Positions 1 to 6,018 of a stretch of 7,675 bases of DNA are shown here, in pieces. The notes below the pieces were generated by a model that saw only the letters and a list, made by a program, of their open reading frames with translations, had not been told where the DNA came from and made no database searches. The stretch lies in assembly GCA_050734915.1 (NCBI GenBank), contig JBOHUX010000114.1:1-7675 (forward strand), in the 5' to 3' direction. Numbering within the stretch: the stretch's first letter is position 1; each line of letters starts with the position of its first letter. The DNA is from JBOHUX01 sp050734915 (lineage in GTDB: Bacteria; Chloroflexota; Dormibacteria; Dormibacterales; Dormibacteraceae). The translations under genes and the position numbers were made by a program.

Positions 1-456
1 CCCGCCCGGCCCGTACAGCCCCGACGACCGGATCACCAGCGCCTCGGGCAGCAGCTCCAGGACCGCCCGCTCGCCGAGCAGCTTGGAGCGCCCGTAGACA
101 CCGAGAGGCGAGGGCCTGTCGCCCTCCGCGTAGCCCCCCGGCCGGAGCCCGTCGAAGACGTAATTGGTCGAGAAGTGGACCAGTCGCGCCCCGACCGCGG
201 CACAGGCGCGGGCGACCCCGCGCGCCCCCCTCTCGTTGACCGCCATCGCCGCCGCCTCATCCCCCTCCGCGCCGTCGACGGCGTTGTAGGCCGCGCAGTT
301 GAAGACCACCTCCGGGCGCACCTGGGTCAGGGTCCTGAGCACGGCATCCTCGTCCGCCACCGACAGCCCGCGGCGGTCGAATCCGGCCGCCCCCGGCAGC
401 AGGCCCATGAGCTGGGTCCCCAGCCCCCCTCCCGCACCGGTGACGAGCGCGCGCAT
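1..456 (-). CDS. rmlD: dTDP-4-dehydrorhamnose reductase-like SDR (RmlD family), C-terminus cut by window edge
   Basis: The 152 visible residues are the N-terminal half of an extended short-chain dehydrogenase. RmlD reduces dTDP-4-dehydro-L-rhamnose to dTDP-L-rhamnose with NAD(P)H, the last step of rhamnose donor synthesis in the cytoplasm. Seen in the sequence: an N-terminal GxxGxxG nucleotide-binding loop (G7, G10, G13), the RmlD-like stretch FNCAAYNAVDGAE (52-64), STNYVFDG (96-103) with the catalytic-region Thr/Ser, the YxxxK pair Y121/K125, and a YGPGG segment where the frame leaves the window. The ATG at 456 begins directly at the Rossmann strand (MRALVTGAGG), and no ATG or GTG lies just upstream in frame. 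It starts 20 bases after the stop of the hydroxyacid dehydrogenase gene, so the two are probably co-transcribed. Another NDP-sugar reductase of the same family is possible, because the C-terminal substrate region is not visible. Confidence 0.85.
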   Translation of the reverse strand, partial: MRALVTGAGGGLGTQLMGLLPGAAGFDRRGLSVADEDAVLRTLTQVRPEVVFNCAAYNAVDGAEGDEAAAMAVNERGARGVARACAAVGARLVHFSTNYVFDGLRPGGYAEGDRPSPLGVYGRSKLLGERAVLELLPEALVIRSSGLYGPGG

Positions 457-476
457 CGAAGCCGCCGGCGCCGCGC

Positions 477-1472
477 TCAGCCGGTCCGCGCCGCACCTCG
501 CGAGGCGGGCACCTCGACCCCGTTGACGACGTTGATCGGCGTCTCGCCCTCGAGCGCCCGCAGCAGATTGTCGCCCGTGAGGTCGACCAGGCGCTCCTCG
601 GACTCCCGGGTGAGGCCGGCCACGTGCGGCGAGAGGAAGACGTTGTCCAGCCCGCGAAGGGGCGAATCCGCCGCCAGCGGCTCGCCCTCGAACACGTCCA
701 GCCCGGCTCCCGCCAGGTGCCCGGAGACGAGCGCCGCGATCAGCGCGGCCTCGTCGACCAGCGGTCCCCGGGCGGCGTTGACCAGGAAGGAGCCGGGGCG
801 CATCCGCGCCAGCGCATCGGCGTCGATGAGCCTCCGCGTCGTCCCTTCCAGCGGGGTGTGCAGGCTGACGATGTCCGAGCCGGAGAGCAGCTCGGGCAGG
901 TTTACGCGCGCGAGCCCGGGCGCGTCCCGCTCCACCACGTCGTGGTAGAGGACGCGTGAGCCGAACCCTAGAAGGCGCGTGGCCACCCGCGCGCCGGCGT
1001 TGCCGAGGCCGATGATCCCGACCGTCATCGACCCCAGCTCGCGGCCGATCGCCCCCTCCTGCGGCCAGCCGCCGGCCCCGCCGCGCATGGCTCGGTCCAC
1101 CCGGTGCCCCTTGCGGATCAGGTTCAGCATCGCCATCAGGGTCCAGTCGCCGACGGCGACGCTGTTGTAGCCGGCCGCGTTGGCGACCGGGATCCCCAGT
1201 TCGGCCGCCACCGCGTGGTCGATGGTGTCGAAGCCCACCGCCGGCTGCTGGATCAGCCGGCAGCGGCGCATCGCACCCAGCTCGGGACGGTCGAGGCGAT
1301 GCCGGTGCAGCTTGTCCCCGACGACCAGGTCCGCCTCCACCACCGCCTCGCGGATCCGCTCCTGGGCGGGCGGCTCGCCGATGATCGCCGGGAGCACCTC
1401 GTACCGGCCCCGGAGGAAGCCGCGCACGACATCCTCGGGGTAGGGGCTGAGACAGACGATTCGGATCGCCAT
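477..1472 (-). CDS. NAD-dependent D-isomer-specific 2-hydroxyacid dehydrogenase
   Basis: This 331-residue protein is a complete member of the D-2-hydroxyacid dehydrogenase family (phosphoglycerate, glyoxylate/hydroxypyruvate and lactate dehydrogenase relatives), which interconvert 2-keto acids and D-2-hydroxy acids. An N-terminal substrate domain (about 1-100) carries the family's PAVGFDTID and NAAGYNS stretches. The nucleotide domain has GLGNAG (155-160) and an Asp at the end of the next strand (D178), which favours NAD over NADP. The catalytic triad is intact: R235 in NAARGPLVDE, E264 in DVFEGEP and H283 in SPHVAGLT. The usual VAE motif after the hinge reads VGD here. There is no C-terminal ACT domain, so it is not a long-form SerA, and the substrate cannot be read from sequence. 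It heads a minus-strand operon with the RmlD-like gene and is divergent from the MTHFR fusion gene. The ATG at 1472 opens directly on the first beta strand. Confidence 0.9.
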   Translation of the reverse strand: MAIRIVCLSPYPEDVVRGFLRGRYEVLPAIIGEPPAQERIREAVVEADLVVGDKLHRHRLDRPELGAMRRCRLIQQPAVGFDTIDHAVAAELGIPVANAAGYNSVAVGDWTLMAMLNLIRKGHRVDRAMRGGAGGWPQEGAIGRELGSMTVGIIGLGNAGARVATRLLGFGSRVLYHDVVERDAPGLARVNLPELLSGSDIVSLHTPLEGTTRRLIDADALARMRPGSFLVNAARGPLVDEAALIAALVSGHLAGAGLDVFEGEPLAADSPLRGLDNVFLSPHVAGLTRESEERLVDLTGDNLLRALEGETPINVVNGVEVPASRGAARTG

Positions 1473-1482
1473 CGAGACGCTC

Positions 1483-1488
1483 AGGCTA
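1483..1488 (-). promoter_or_regulatory. possible -10 element of the hydroxyacid dehydrogenase operon
   Basis: On the minus strand this reads TAGCCT, which fits the loose TANNNT form of high-GC bacteria, and it lies 10 bases before the ATG at 1472. There is no recognisable -35 and no Shine-Dalgarno, so a very short or leaderless mRNA is inferred. The evidence is weak because such hexamers are common. Confidence 0.25.
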
Positions 1489-1518
1489 CCAGCCCGGCAC
1501 CGCGGAAAGCTGTGCTTT

Positions 1519-1524
1519 CATACT
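1519..1524 (+). promoter_or_regulatory. possible -10 element giving a leaderless MTHFR-fusion mRNA
   Basis: CATACT matches TATAAT at 4 of 6 positions and lies in the only AT-richer patch of the 59-base divergent spacer. Seven bases separate it from the ATG at 1532, so transcription would begin at or next to the start codon. No Shine-Dalgarno precedes the ATG (the upstream bases are CGGGGCC), which agrees with leaderless translation. No good -35 is visible. Confidence 0.4.
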
Positions 1525-1531
1525 CGGGGCC

Positions 1532-3361
1532 ATGGACCCTCTCGCCGCCCTCCTCGAGCGCGGATGCGTCCTCTTCGACGGCGCCATGGGCACCGAGCTG
1601 CTCGCCCGCGGCGCCGACCCCTCGAGCTGCCTCGAGGAGCTCAGCCTGACCAACCCCAGCCTGGTCAGCCGCATCCACCTCGACTACATCGAGGCGGGCG
1701 CCGACGTCATCGAGACCAACACCTTCGGCGCCAACCGCTTCCGCCTCGGCGAGCACTATCTGGAGGCCAGGGTGCGGGAGATCAACCTCGCCGGCGCCCG
1801 GCTCGCAGTCGAGGCCCGCAACGCCTCCGGCCGCCCAGTCCTCGTCGCCGGCAGCGTGGGCCCCCTCGGGCGCCCCCTGGAGCCGATCGGCGCCATCAAG
1901 CTGACCAGCGCCGAGCGCATCTTCCGGGAGCAGGCGGACGCCCTCCGGGAGGGCGGCGCCGACCTCATCGTGCTGGAGACCTTCACCGCCCCCGCCGAGG
2001 TGCTCCTGGCCGCCCGCGTGGCGGTGGAGACGGGGCTCCCCGTCATCGCCCAGATGAGCTTCGACGAGGAGGGGGCCCGCTCTCCGGAGGCCGCCGCCGG
2101 CCTCGTCGCCGCCCTCGCCCCGCTGGGCCTGGCCGCGATCGGCGTCAACTGCGGCAGCGGCCCCCAGGGCGCCCTCGACGCCGCCCGCCGCCTCGCCCAG
2201 GCGGGCGCCCCCGCCGTCTCGGCCATGCCTAACGCCGGCCTCCCCCACCGGGAGGCGTCCCGCCTCGTCTACACGGCCGGTCCCGACTACTTCGCCCGCA
2301 CCGTGGGCGACTTCCTGGAGGCCGGCGTCCGCCTCCTGGGCGGCTGCTGCGGCACCACTCCCGGGCACGTCCGCGCCATGCGCCACGCGCTGGACCACGC
2401 CCGCGGCGGCCCCCCCCACGTCAGCCGCGTCACCCCCCGCTACGTGATCGACGAGGACCGCCCCAGTCCACCCACCCGCCTGGCGGCGGCGCTCGGCAGG
2501 GGCGAGTTCGTGATCAGCGTCGAGCTGACCCCTCCCCGCGGCATCGACCCCCAGCGGATGCTGGCCGGAGCCCGGCTGCTGAGAGAGGCAGGCGTCGATC
2601 ACGCCAACGTCACCGACTCCGCCATGGCCCGGCTCCGGATGGGCGTCCTGAGCTGCGCGTCCCTGGTCCAGCAGCAGGTCGGCCTGGAGGCGATCGCCCA
2701 CTACACGACGCGCGACCGCAACGTGATGGCGATCCAGTCGGAGCTGATCGGCGCCCACGCGCTCGGCATCCGCAACGTCCTCTGCCTGCGCGGCGACCCG
2801 CCCCGGGTGGGCGACTTCCCCGCCGCCACGGCGGTCTGGGACGTCAACTCCGTGGGCCTGATCACGATCCTGGCCAACCTCAACCGGGGCCTCGACGCCC
2901 ACGGCTCGCCGATCGGCGAGCGCGCCGCCTTCTTCATCGGCGCCGCCGTCAACCCCAATGCCGAGGACCTGGAGAAGGAGCTTCGCCTGATGCGGCGCAA
3001 GCTGGACGCGGGCGCCGGCTTCCTGGTCACCCAGCCCATGTACGAGTCAGCGGTCCTCGAGCGCTTCCTGGGGCGGGCGGGCGAGGTGCCGGTGCCGGTC
3101 CTGGTCGGCGTCATGCCCCTGCTCTCGGCCCGGCACGCCGAGTACCTCCACAACGAGGTCCCCGGCATCGACGTGCCCGGCCACTTGCGAGAGCGGCTGG
3201 CGGCCGCCGGCGAGGACGCCGCCCGGCTCGGGATCGAGACCGCCGTCGCCTTCCTGGAATCCGCCCGGGGCCTGGTCCGGGGTGCCTACGTGATCCCCGC
3301 CCACGGCCGCTACGACATCGCCGCCGAGGTCGTCTCCCGCACCCGCGCCCTGGTCGGCTGA
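1532..3361 (+). CDS. yitJ: bifunctional homocysteine S-methyltransferase / 5,10-methylenetetrahydrofolate reductase
   Basis: This complete 609-residue fusion has the domain order of Bacillus subtilis YitJ. The N-terminal domain (about 1-290) is a zinc-dependent homocysteine S-methyltransferase with the entry motif GAMGTEL (17-23) and zinc ligands C207 (VNCGSGP), C272 and C273 (GGCCGTTPGH). The C-terminal domain (about 320-605) is a flavin-dependent MTHFR barrel. It has the catalytic-type Glu E331 in SVELTPPRG, HANVTDS (358-363), LRGDPP with D422 matching the flavin-contacting Asp of MetF, TQPMYE (500-505) and GVMPLLSARHAEYL (526-539). The protein would reduce methylene-THF to methyl-THF and methylate homocysteine to methionine. 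The methyl donor of this domain in YitJ-type proteins is not settled by sequence. It is monocistronic as far as visible. The ATG at 1532 precedes the conserved fold by few residues, and no upstream alternative is better. The symbol is given by similarity to B. subtilis. Confidence 0.93.
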   Translation: MDPLAALLERGCVLFDGAMGTELLARGADPSSCLEELSLTNPSLVSRIHLDYIEAGADVIETNTFGANRFRLGEHYLEARVREINLAGARLAVEARNASGRPVLVAGSVGPLGRPLEPIGAIKLTSAERIFREQADALREGGADLIVLETFTAPAEVLLAARVAVETGLPVIAQMSFDEEGARSPEAAAGLVAALAPLGLAAIGVNCGSGPQGALDAARRLAQAGAPAVSAMPNAGLPHREASRLVYTAGPDYFARTVGDFLEAGVRLLGGCCGTTPGHVRAMRHALDHARGGPPHVSRVTPRYVIDEDRPSPPTRLAAALGRGEFVISVELTPPRGIDPQRMLAGARLLREAGVDHANVTDSAMARLRMGVLSCASLVQQQVGLEAIAHYTTRDRNVMAIQSELIGAHALGIRNVLCLRGDPPRVGDFPAATAVWDVNSVGLITILANLNRGLDAHGSPIGERAAFFIGAAVNPNAEDLEKELRLMRRKLDAGAGFLVTQPMYESAVLERFLGRAGEVPVPVLVGVMPLLSARHAEYLHNEVPGIDVPGHLRERLAAAGEDAARLGIETAVAFLESARGLVRGAYVIPAHGRYDIAAEVVSRTRALVG

Positions 3362-3385
3362 TCCCAGCTCCGGACCCGCTCCAGC

Positions 3386-3496
3386 CATGGACGGGCCATC
3401 GCCGACACCCTGTTCGTCTCCCAGACGACGGTCGCCACCCACGTGGCGACGATCCTACAGAAGCTCGGCCTCGGCTCGCGCGTCCAGATCACTTGA
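3386..3496 (+). pseudogene. LuxR-type helix-turn-helix remnant
   Basis: The 36 codons before the TGA at 3494-3496 translate to the C-terminal half of a LuxR/NarL DNA-binding domain: GRAIADTLFVSQTTVATHVA followed by TILQKLGLGSRVQIT. This matches the family pattern of scaffold helix, turn (LFVS), recognition helix (xTVxTHVxxIL) and the closing KLGxxSRxQ. Third codon positions are almost all G/C from the CGG at 3392 onward, as expected of once-coding sequence. The start codon, any receiver or other N-terminal domain, the first HTH-domain helix and the last residues of the domain are all missing. It begins about 25 bases after the MTHFR stop. Known of the family: such domains sit at the C-terminus of response regulators and ATPase-type activators. 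Inferred: it is a non-functional relic of a regulator lost by deletion or insertion at this site. Confidence 0.72.
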
Positions 3497-3607
3497 CGGA
3501 TACCGCGAAGAGGTGAGGCCGGCGAGGACTCGGCCGGCACCGCCGCCGCCGGGGCGGCGTCCACGTCGCGCCCGGCGGCGGCAGCCGCCGTCGGATACGC
3601 TGGCCCC
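3497..3607 (+). other. spacer with two GC hairpins and a possible -10 before the duplicated nuclease-like gene
   Basis: No complete gene was found here. Two perfect inverted repeats follow each other: 3544-3549 with 3554-3559 (6-bp stem, 4-base loop) and 3573-3579 with 3584-3590 (7-bp stem, 4-base loop). Neither is followed by a T run, so they are weak terminator candidates for the gene upstream. TACGCT at 3596-3601 fits TANNNT and lies 6 bases before the ACG at 3608, the spacing seen at the other leaderless-looking starts in this window. Third-position A/T codons at 3581-3601 stop abruptly where coding signal begins. Confidence 0.4.
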
Positions 3608-3688
3608 ACGCTCAACCCCGCCCAGACCGGCCGCATCTTCGAGAACCTGGTCGAGAACGCCTACACGGCCGGCTCGGCCGGCCGGCTC
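3608..3688 (+). other. probable N-terminal coding extension of the duplicated nuclease-like protein, without a canonical start
   Basis: Read in the frame of the gene that follows, these 27 codons all end in G or C and encode TLNPAQTGRIFENLVENAY plus AGSAGRL. This aligns with the start of the second repeat of the same protein: GRIFENLVENA against GAYFEAVVTAE, then RLVSYLPVLD against RLVLYRPAVD. The GTG at 3689 therefore encodes an internal Val of a conserved strand and is unlikely to be the true start. Between the TGA at 3494 and that GTG there is no ATG, GTG or TTG in frame. The only options are the ACG at 3608, where a start would be expected and which is one transition from ATG, and a CTG at 3647. 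Confidence 0.65.
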
Positions 3689-4579
3689 GTGTCCTACCTG
3701 CCCGTGCTCGACTCGCGCGGTGTCGACCGCGCCCTCTCCGTGGACGGCGGGCGACCCCTCTTCCTCCAGGTCAAGGCCCACGAGCACGCCCGGCGCGACG
3801 GCCGCCTCACGTTCGCCATCCCCCGCTCGGCGATCGGAACCTATCCGCGCTGGCTGGTCGCGATGGTCGCCGGCACCCCGGACAGCCTTACGGGCGCCTT
3901 TCTGGTGCCCGGCGCCGACCTCCTGCGACTCGGCGAGCACGGCCACCTGACAGACGGTCGCGAGTGCGTCCGCGCCACCCTCAGCCCCACCAGCCCCACC
4001 TGGAGCCGCTACTGGTCGGCGCCCGCGGAGATCGGCGCCCGGCTGCTGGCGGCGGCCGCGCCGGTCGCCGGGGGGCCGGCGGCGCCTTTCGAGACGGCCG
4101 AGCGCCAGCAGGAGGAGGGCGCCTACTTCGAGGCCGTCGTCACCGCCGAGCTGCTGGGAGGCAGCGACCGGCTGGTCCTCTACCGGCCTGCGGTGGACGT
4201 CGCCGGCACGGACCTCCTCGCCCAGCTCGCCGGCTCCGGCTCCTGCGCGTTCCTGCAGGTCAAGGGCACCTCGCGCCAGGACGTCCCCGACCACGCCCAC
4301 TTCCAGATCCGGCGCCGCACCTTCGAGCCCGATCCCGGGCACCTCTACGTCTTCGGTTACCGCCCCCCGGGCGGGGACATGACGGTCGCCTGGCTCGTCG
4401 ACGCCCCCGCCCTGCAGGAGGGCACCTCCCCGCGCGACGCCGCCCACATCAGCTTCGAGCCCCGGATCGCGGGCGCCGATCCCCGCTGGGGCGCCCACCG
4501 CCTGCCGCCCGGCGGCCTGGCCGAGGCCCTCATCCAGCACCTGCGCTCCGGGCATCACCGGCGACGCCGGGCGCCTTGA
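3689..4579 (+). CDS. uncharacterised protein with two PD-(D/E)XK nuclease-like repeats
   Basis: I do not recognise a named family. The coordinates use the first canonical start (GTG); true coding very probably begins near 3608. The protein contains two diverged copies of one domain. Copy 1 has FEN/E (upstream extension), YLPVLD (3-8), GVD (D13), then FLQVKA (Q27, K29) 14 residues on. Copy 2 has YFEAVV (E149), YRPAVD (165-170), GTD (D175) and FLQVKG (Q190, K192). The order Glu helix, Asp, then QxK on a strand is the PD-(D/E)XK nuclease core, with Gln in the third acidic position as in Mrr-type enzymes. Both copies keep the full set. A basic tail (HHRRRR, 289-294) could bind nucleic acid. There are no signal peptide or membrane segments. 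The last 50 bases overlap the end of the convergent HNH gene. A nuclease role is inferred from fold-level motifs only; a structural, non-catalytic role is possible. Confidence 0.75.
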   Translation: MSYLPVLDSRGVDRALSVDGGRPLFLQVKAHEHARRDGRLTFAIPRSAIGTYPRWLVAMVAGTPDSLTGAFLVPGADLLRLGEHGHLTDGRECVRATLSPTSPTWSRYWSAPAEIGARLLAAAAPVAGGPAAPFETAERQQEEGAYFEAVVTAELLGGSDRLVLYRPAVDVAGTDLLAQLAGSGSCAFLQVKGTSRQDVPDHAHFQIRRRTFEPDPGHLYVFGYRPPGGDMTVAWLVDAPALQEGTSPRDAAHISFEPRIAGADPRWGAHRLPPGGLAEALIQHLRSGHHRRRRAP

Positions 4580-5915
4580 GACGCGCGCAGGCGTCGGCGA
4601 GGACGCTCACCGCGTAGTCGTGGTCGCAGGGCTCGCCGCCCCCGCCCGCGACGGGAGCCGTCGGTTCGATCGCCCGCCGCCGATGCCGCCGGCGCAGGTG
4701 CGCGCCACCCCCGCGGGGATCGAGCGGGAGCGGGGCGGGCACGATTGGTCGGCCGCGGGCGGACTCGAAGCGCAGCTCGCCCACCTCCCCGGGCCGGATC
4801 CGGTAGGCGCCCTCGTGGAGCCGGCGGTGGTGGAACCAGCACAGCGAGGCGAGGTTGGCGAGGTCTGTCCTTCCCCCCGCCGCCCAGTGCTCCAGGTGGT
4901 GGGCCTGGGTGCGCCCGGCCGCCACCCCGCAGCCCGGGAAGCGGCAGCCGCGGTCGCGGCCCCGCAGCGCCCGGCGGAGCTTGGTGGAGACGATCCTGTG
5001 CGCGCGCCCGGCGTCGATGGGCAGCCCCTCCCGCTCGGTCACGGTGACCACCTCGGCGTCGCAGCCCAGCCGCCGGGCCGCCGCCGCCGAGAGGGCCGGA
5101 CCCCCCTCCGGGTGGCAGCGTCCGTCGGGGTCCTCCCCGGTGAGGACGCCGACGTCCACGTGGACCAGCAGGCGGACCGGCGCCGTCTCCTCGACCAGCT
5201 CGCCACCCCCGCAGGTGAGCACGTGACCGCCGATGGCGACGAGCGCGTCCGCACGCACCGCCGCCCAGCTGTCGCGGGCGGGGTCGGGGACACCGTCACT
5301 GCCCGGCTCGGTTCCTCCCCCCCGCGGCGGGACCTTCGCCACGGCCTCGAGGGCGGCAAGCACCAGCGCCCCGTCCTCGGGACCGAGCAGCGCCTCCAGG
5401 TGGAGCATGCCCCCCTCCCGCCAGTGGCTCCAGAGCCCGCGCCGGGCGAGCTGCTCCTCCGCCCGCTCCTCATCGTCGGCGGCGACCGCCCGCCGGTACT
5501 CCCGGCAGAGCCGCGCCAGCTGGCTCCCCGAGGCCTGCCGCCCGACCTCCAGCCAGACCCCCTCGTCGGCGGCCGTCGCCACCCGAGTCAGCGCCCGCGC
5601 CTTGTCCAGCGAGAGCTCACCGGCCGCGAACGCCTGCCTGATCGCGGGCAGGGACGCCAGCGCCCGCCCGACGCGCAGCAGCTCGGCCCCCGAGTGCTGG
5701 TCGAGGCCGGCGTTGATCGACAGCCAGTGGGGGCAGGAACGGATCCCGCCCTCCGCCCAGCCCTCGCCCTCGTCGAAGGCGGCCACCAGCCCGGCCAGCT
5801 CGGCGAGGGCCGCGTTGAGATGCGCGGAGAGGGCGCGGATGCCGCCCCCGAGGGCCTCCAACGATGCTCCTCCCGCCGCCTCTGCCGCCTCTGCCGCCGC
5901 CTCTGTCGAGCGCAT
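4530..5915 (-). CDS. DUF222 / HNH endonuclease-domain protein (13E12-type)
   Basis: This 461-residue protein has the two-part build of the actinobacterial 13E12 family: a helical DUF222 region (about 18-260, including CPHWLSINAG at 61-70 and LPAIRQAFAAGELSLDKARA at 89-108) and a C-terminal HNH nuclease domain. The HNH motif is complete: CRFPGC (324-329), AHH (338-340) with H343, N354, and LCWFHHRRLHEG (358-369) giving C359 and H362/H363. The arginine-rich stretch at 406-414 may bind DNA. HNH domains cut DNA with a metal ion, but the target and role of this family are not established, and it often occurs in several copies per genome. I chose the ATG at 5915 because a -35/-10 pair ends 6 bases before it. 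An in-frame ATG at 5945 has a weak GGTGA ribosome site and would add 10 residues. The longer upstream frame is arginine/proline filler and was excluded. Confidence 0.88.
   Translation of the reverse strand: MRSTEAAAEAAEAAGGASLEALGGGIRALSAHLNAALAELAGLVAAFDEGEGWAEGGIRSCPHWLSINAGLDQHSGAELLRVGRALASLPAIRQAFAAGELSLDKARALTRVATAADEGVWLEVGRQASGSQLARLCREYRRAVAADDEERAEEQLARRGLWSHWREGGMLHLEALLGPEDGALVLAALEAVAKVPPRGGGTEPGSDGVPDPARDSWAAVRADALVAIGGHVLTCGGGELVEETAPVRLLVHVDVGVLTGEDPDGRCHPEGGPALSAAAARRLGCDAEVVTVTEREGLPIDAGRAHRIVSTKLRRALRGRDRGCRFPGCGVAAGRTQAHHLEHWAAGGRTDLANLASLCWFHHRRLHEGAYRIRPGEVGELRFESARGRPIVPAPLPLDPRGGGAHLRRRHRRRAIEPTAPVAGGGGEPCDHDYAVSVLADACARLKAPGVAGDARSAGAG
5875..5904. repeat. imperfect 9-base tandem repeat at the start of the HNH gene
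   Basis: GCCGCCTCT occurs at 5875-5883, 5884-5892 and 5896-5904, with an extra GCC between the second and third copies. On the coding strand it encodes the low-complexity Ala/Glu N-terminus (EAAAEAAEAA). Unit and insertion are multiples of three, so copy changes would alter length but not frame. Confidence 0.7.
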
Positions 5916-5921
5916 GGCTGA

Positions 5922-5950
5922 ATCATCCCAAACATCCGTTCCCATCGCAA
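5922..5950 (-). promoter_or_regulatory. promoter of the HNH gene (leaderless)
   Basis: On the minus strand TTGCGA (5950-5945; 4 of 6 match to TTGACA), a 17-base spacer, and GATGAT (5927-5922; 4 of 6 match to TATAAT) form a sigma-70-type promoter with ideal spacing. Six bases then separate the -10 from the ATG at 5915, so the transcript would begin at the start codon. This decides the start in favour of 5915 over 5945, which would overlap the -35. Confidence 0.55.
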
Positions 5951-5971
5951 GTCTCACCCTGTAAAGATTTC

Positions 5972-6018
5972 GGGCATGCGTGCCCCTGCCTCTCGGCCCG
6001 GGTCGGGCACGCCTGCCC
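5972..6018. promoter_or_regulatory. pair of GGGCA-N4-TGCCC dyads, possible operators
   Basis: Two copies of the perfect 5-bp dyad GGGCA-N4-TGCCC lie at 5972-5985 and 6005-6018. They sit inside a 20-base direct repeat (5971-5990 and 6004-6023, 17 of 20 identical). The centre-to-centre distance is 33 bases, about three helical turns, so a bound dimer pair would face the same side of the DNA. They lie in the spacer between the divergent HNH and polymerase genes. The binding protein is unknown. Confidence 0.4.

Noticed and set aside
1481..2902. Long minus-strand open frame (473 codons) opposite the MTHFR fusion gene
   Set aside because: It is the antisense shadow of a GC-rich gene: Gly/Ala/Val/Asp-rich with no domain, while the plus strand encodes a complete conserved enzyme.
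3359..3496. TGA read-through fusing the MTHFR protein to the LuxR fragment, as both are in the same frame
   Set aside because: In-frame placement is expected by chance one time in three, the MTHFR domain ends naturally at 3361, and no recoding signal is visible.
3387..3950. Plus-strand frame starting at ATG 3387 as an alternative gene
   Set aside because: The translation is Arg/Pro/Ser-rich and lacks motifs; the LuxR relic and the nuclease-like protein are both in a different frame with better codon bias.
3455..4558. Minus-strand open frame (367 codons) opposite the nuclease-like gene
   Set aside because: Low-complexity Gly/Ala/Arg composition with no motif; the plus strand has the internally repeated protein and matching codon bias.
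4620..5921. Plus-strand open frame (433 codons) opposite the HNH gene
   Set aside because: Pro/Arg/Gly-rich shadow; the minus strand carries complete DUF222 and HNH motifs.
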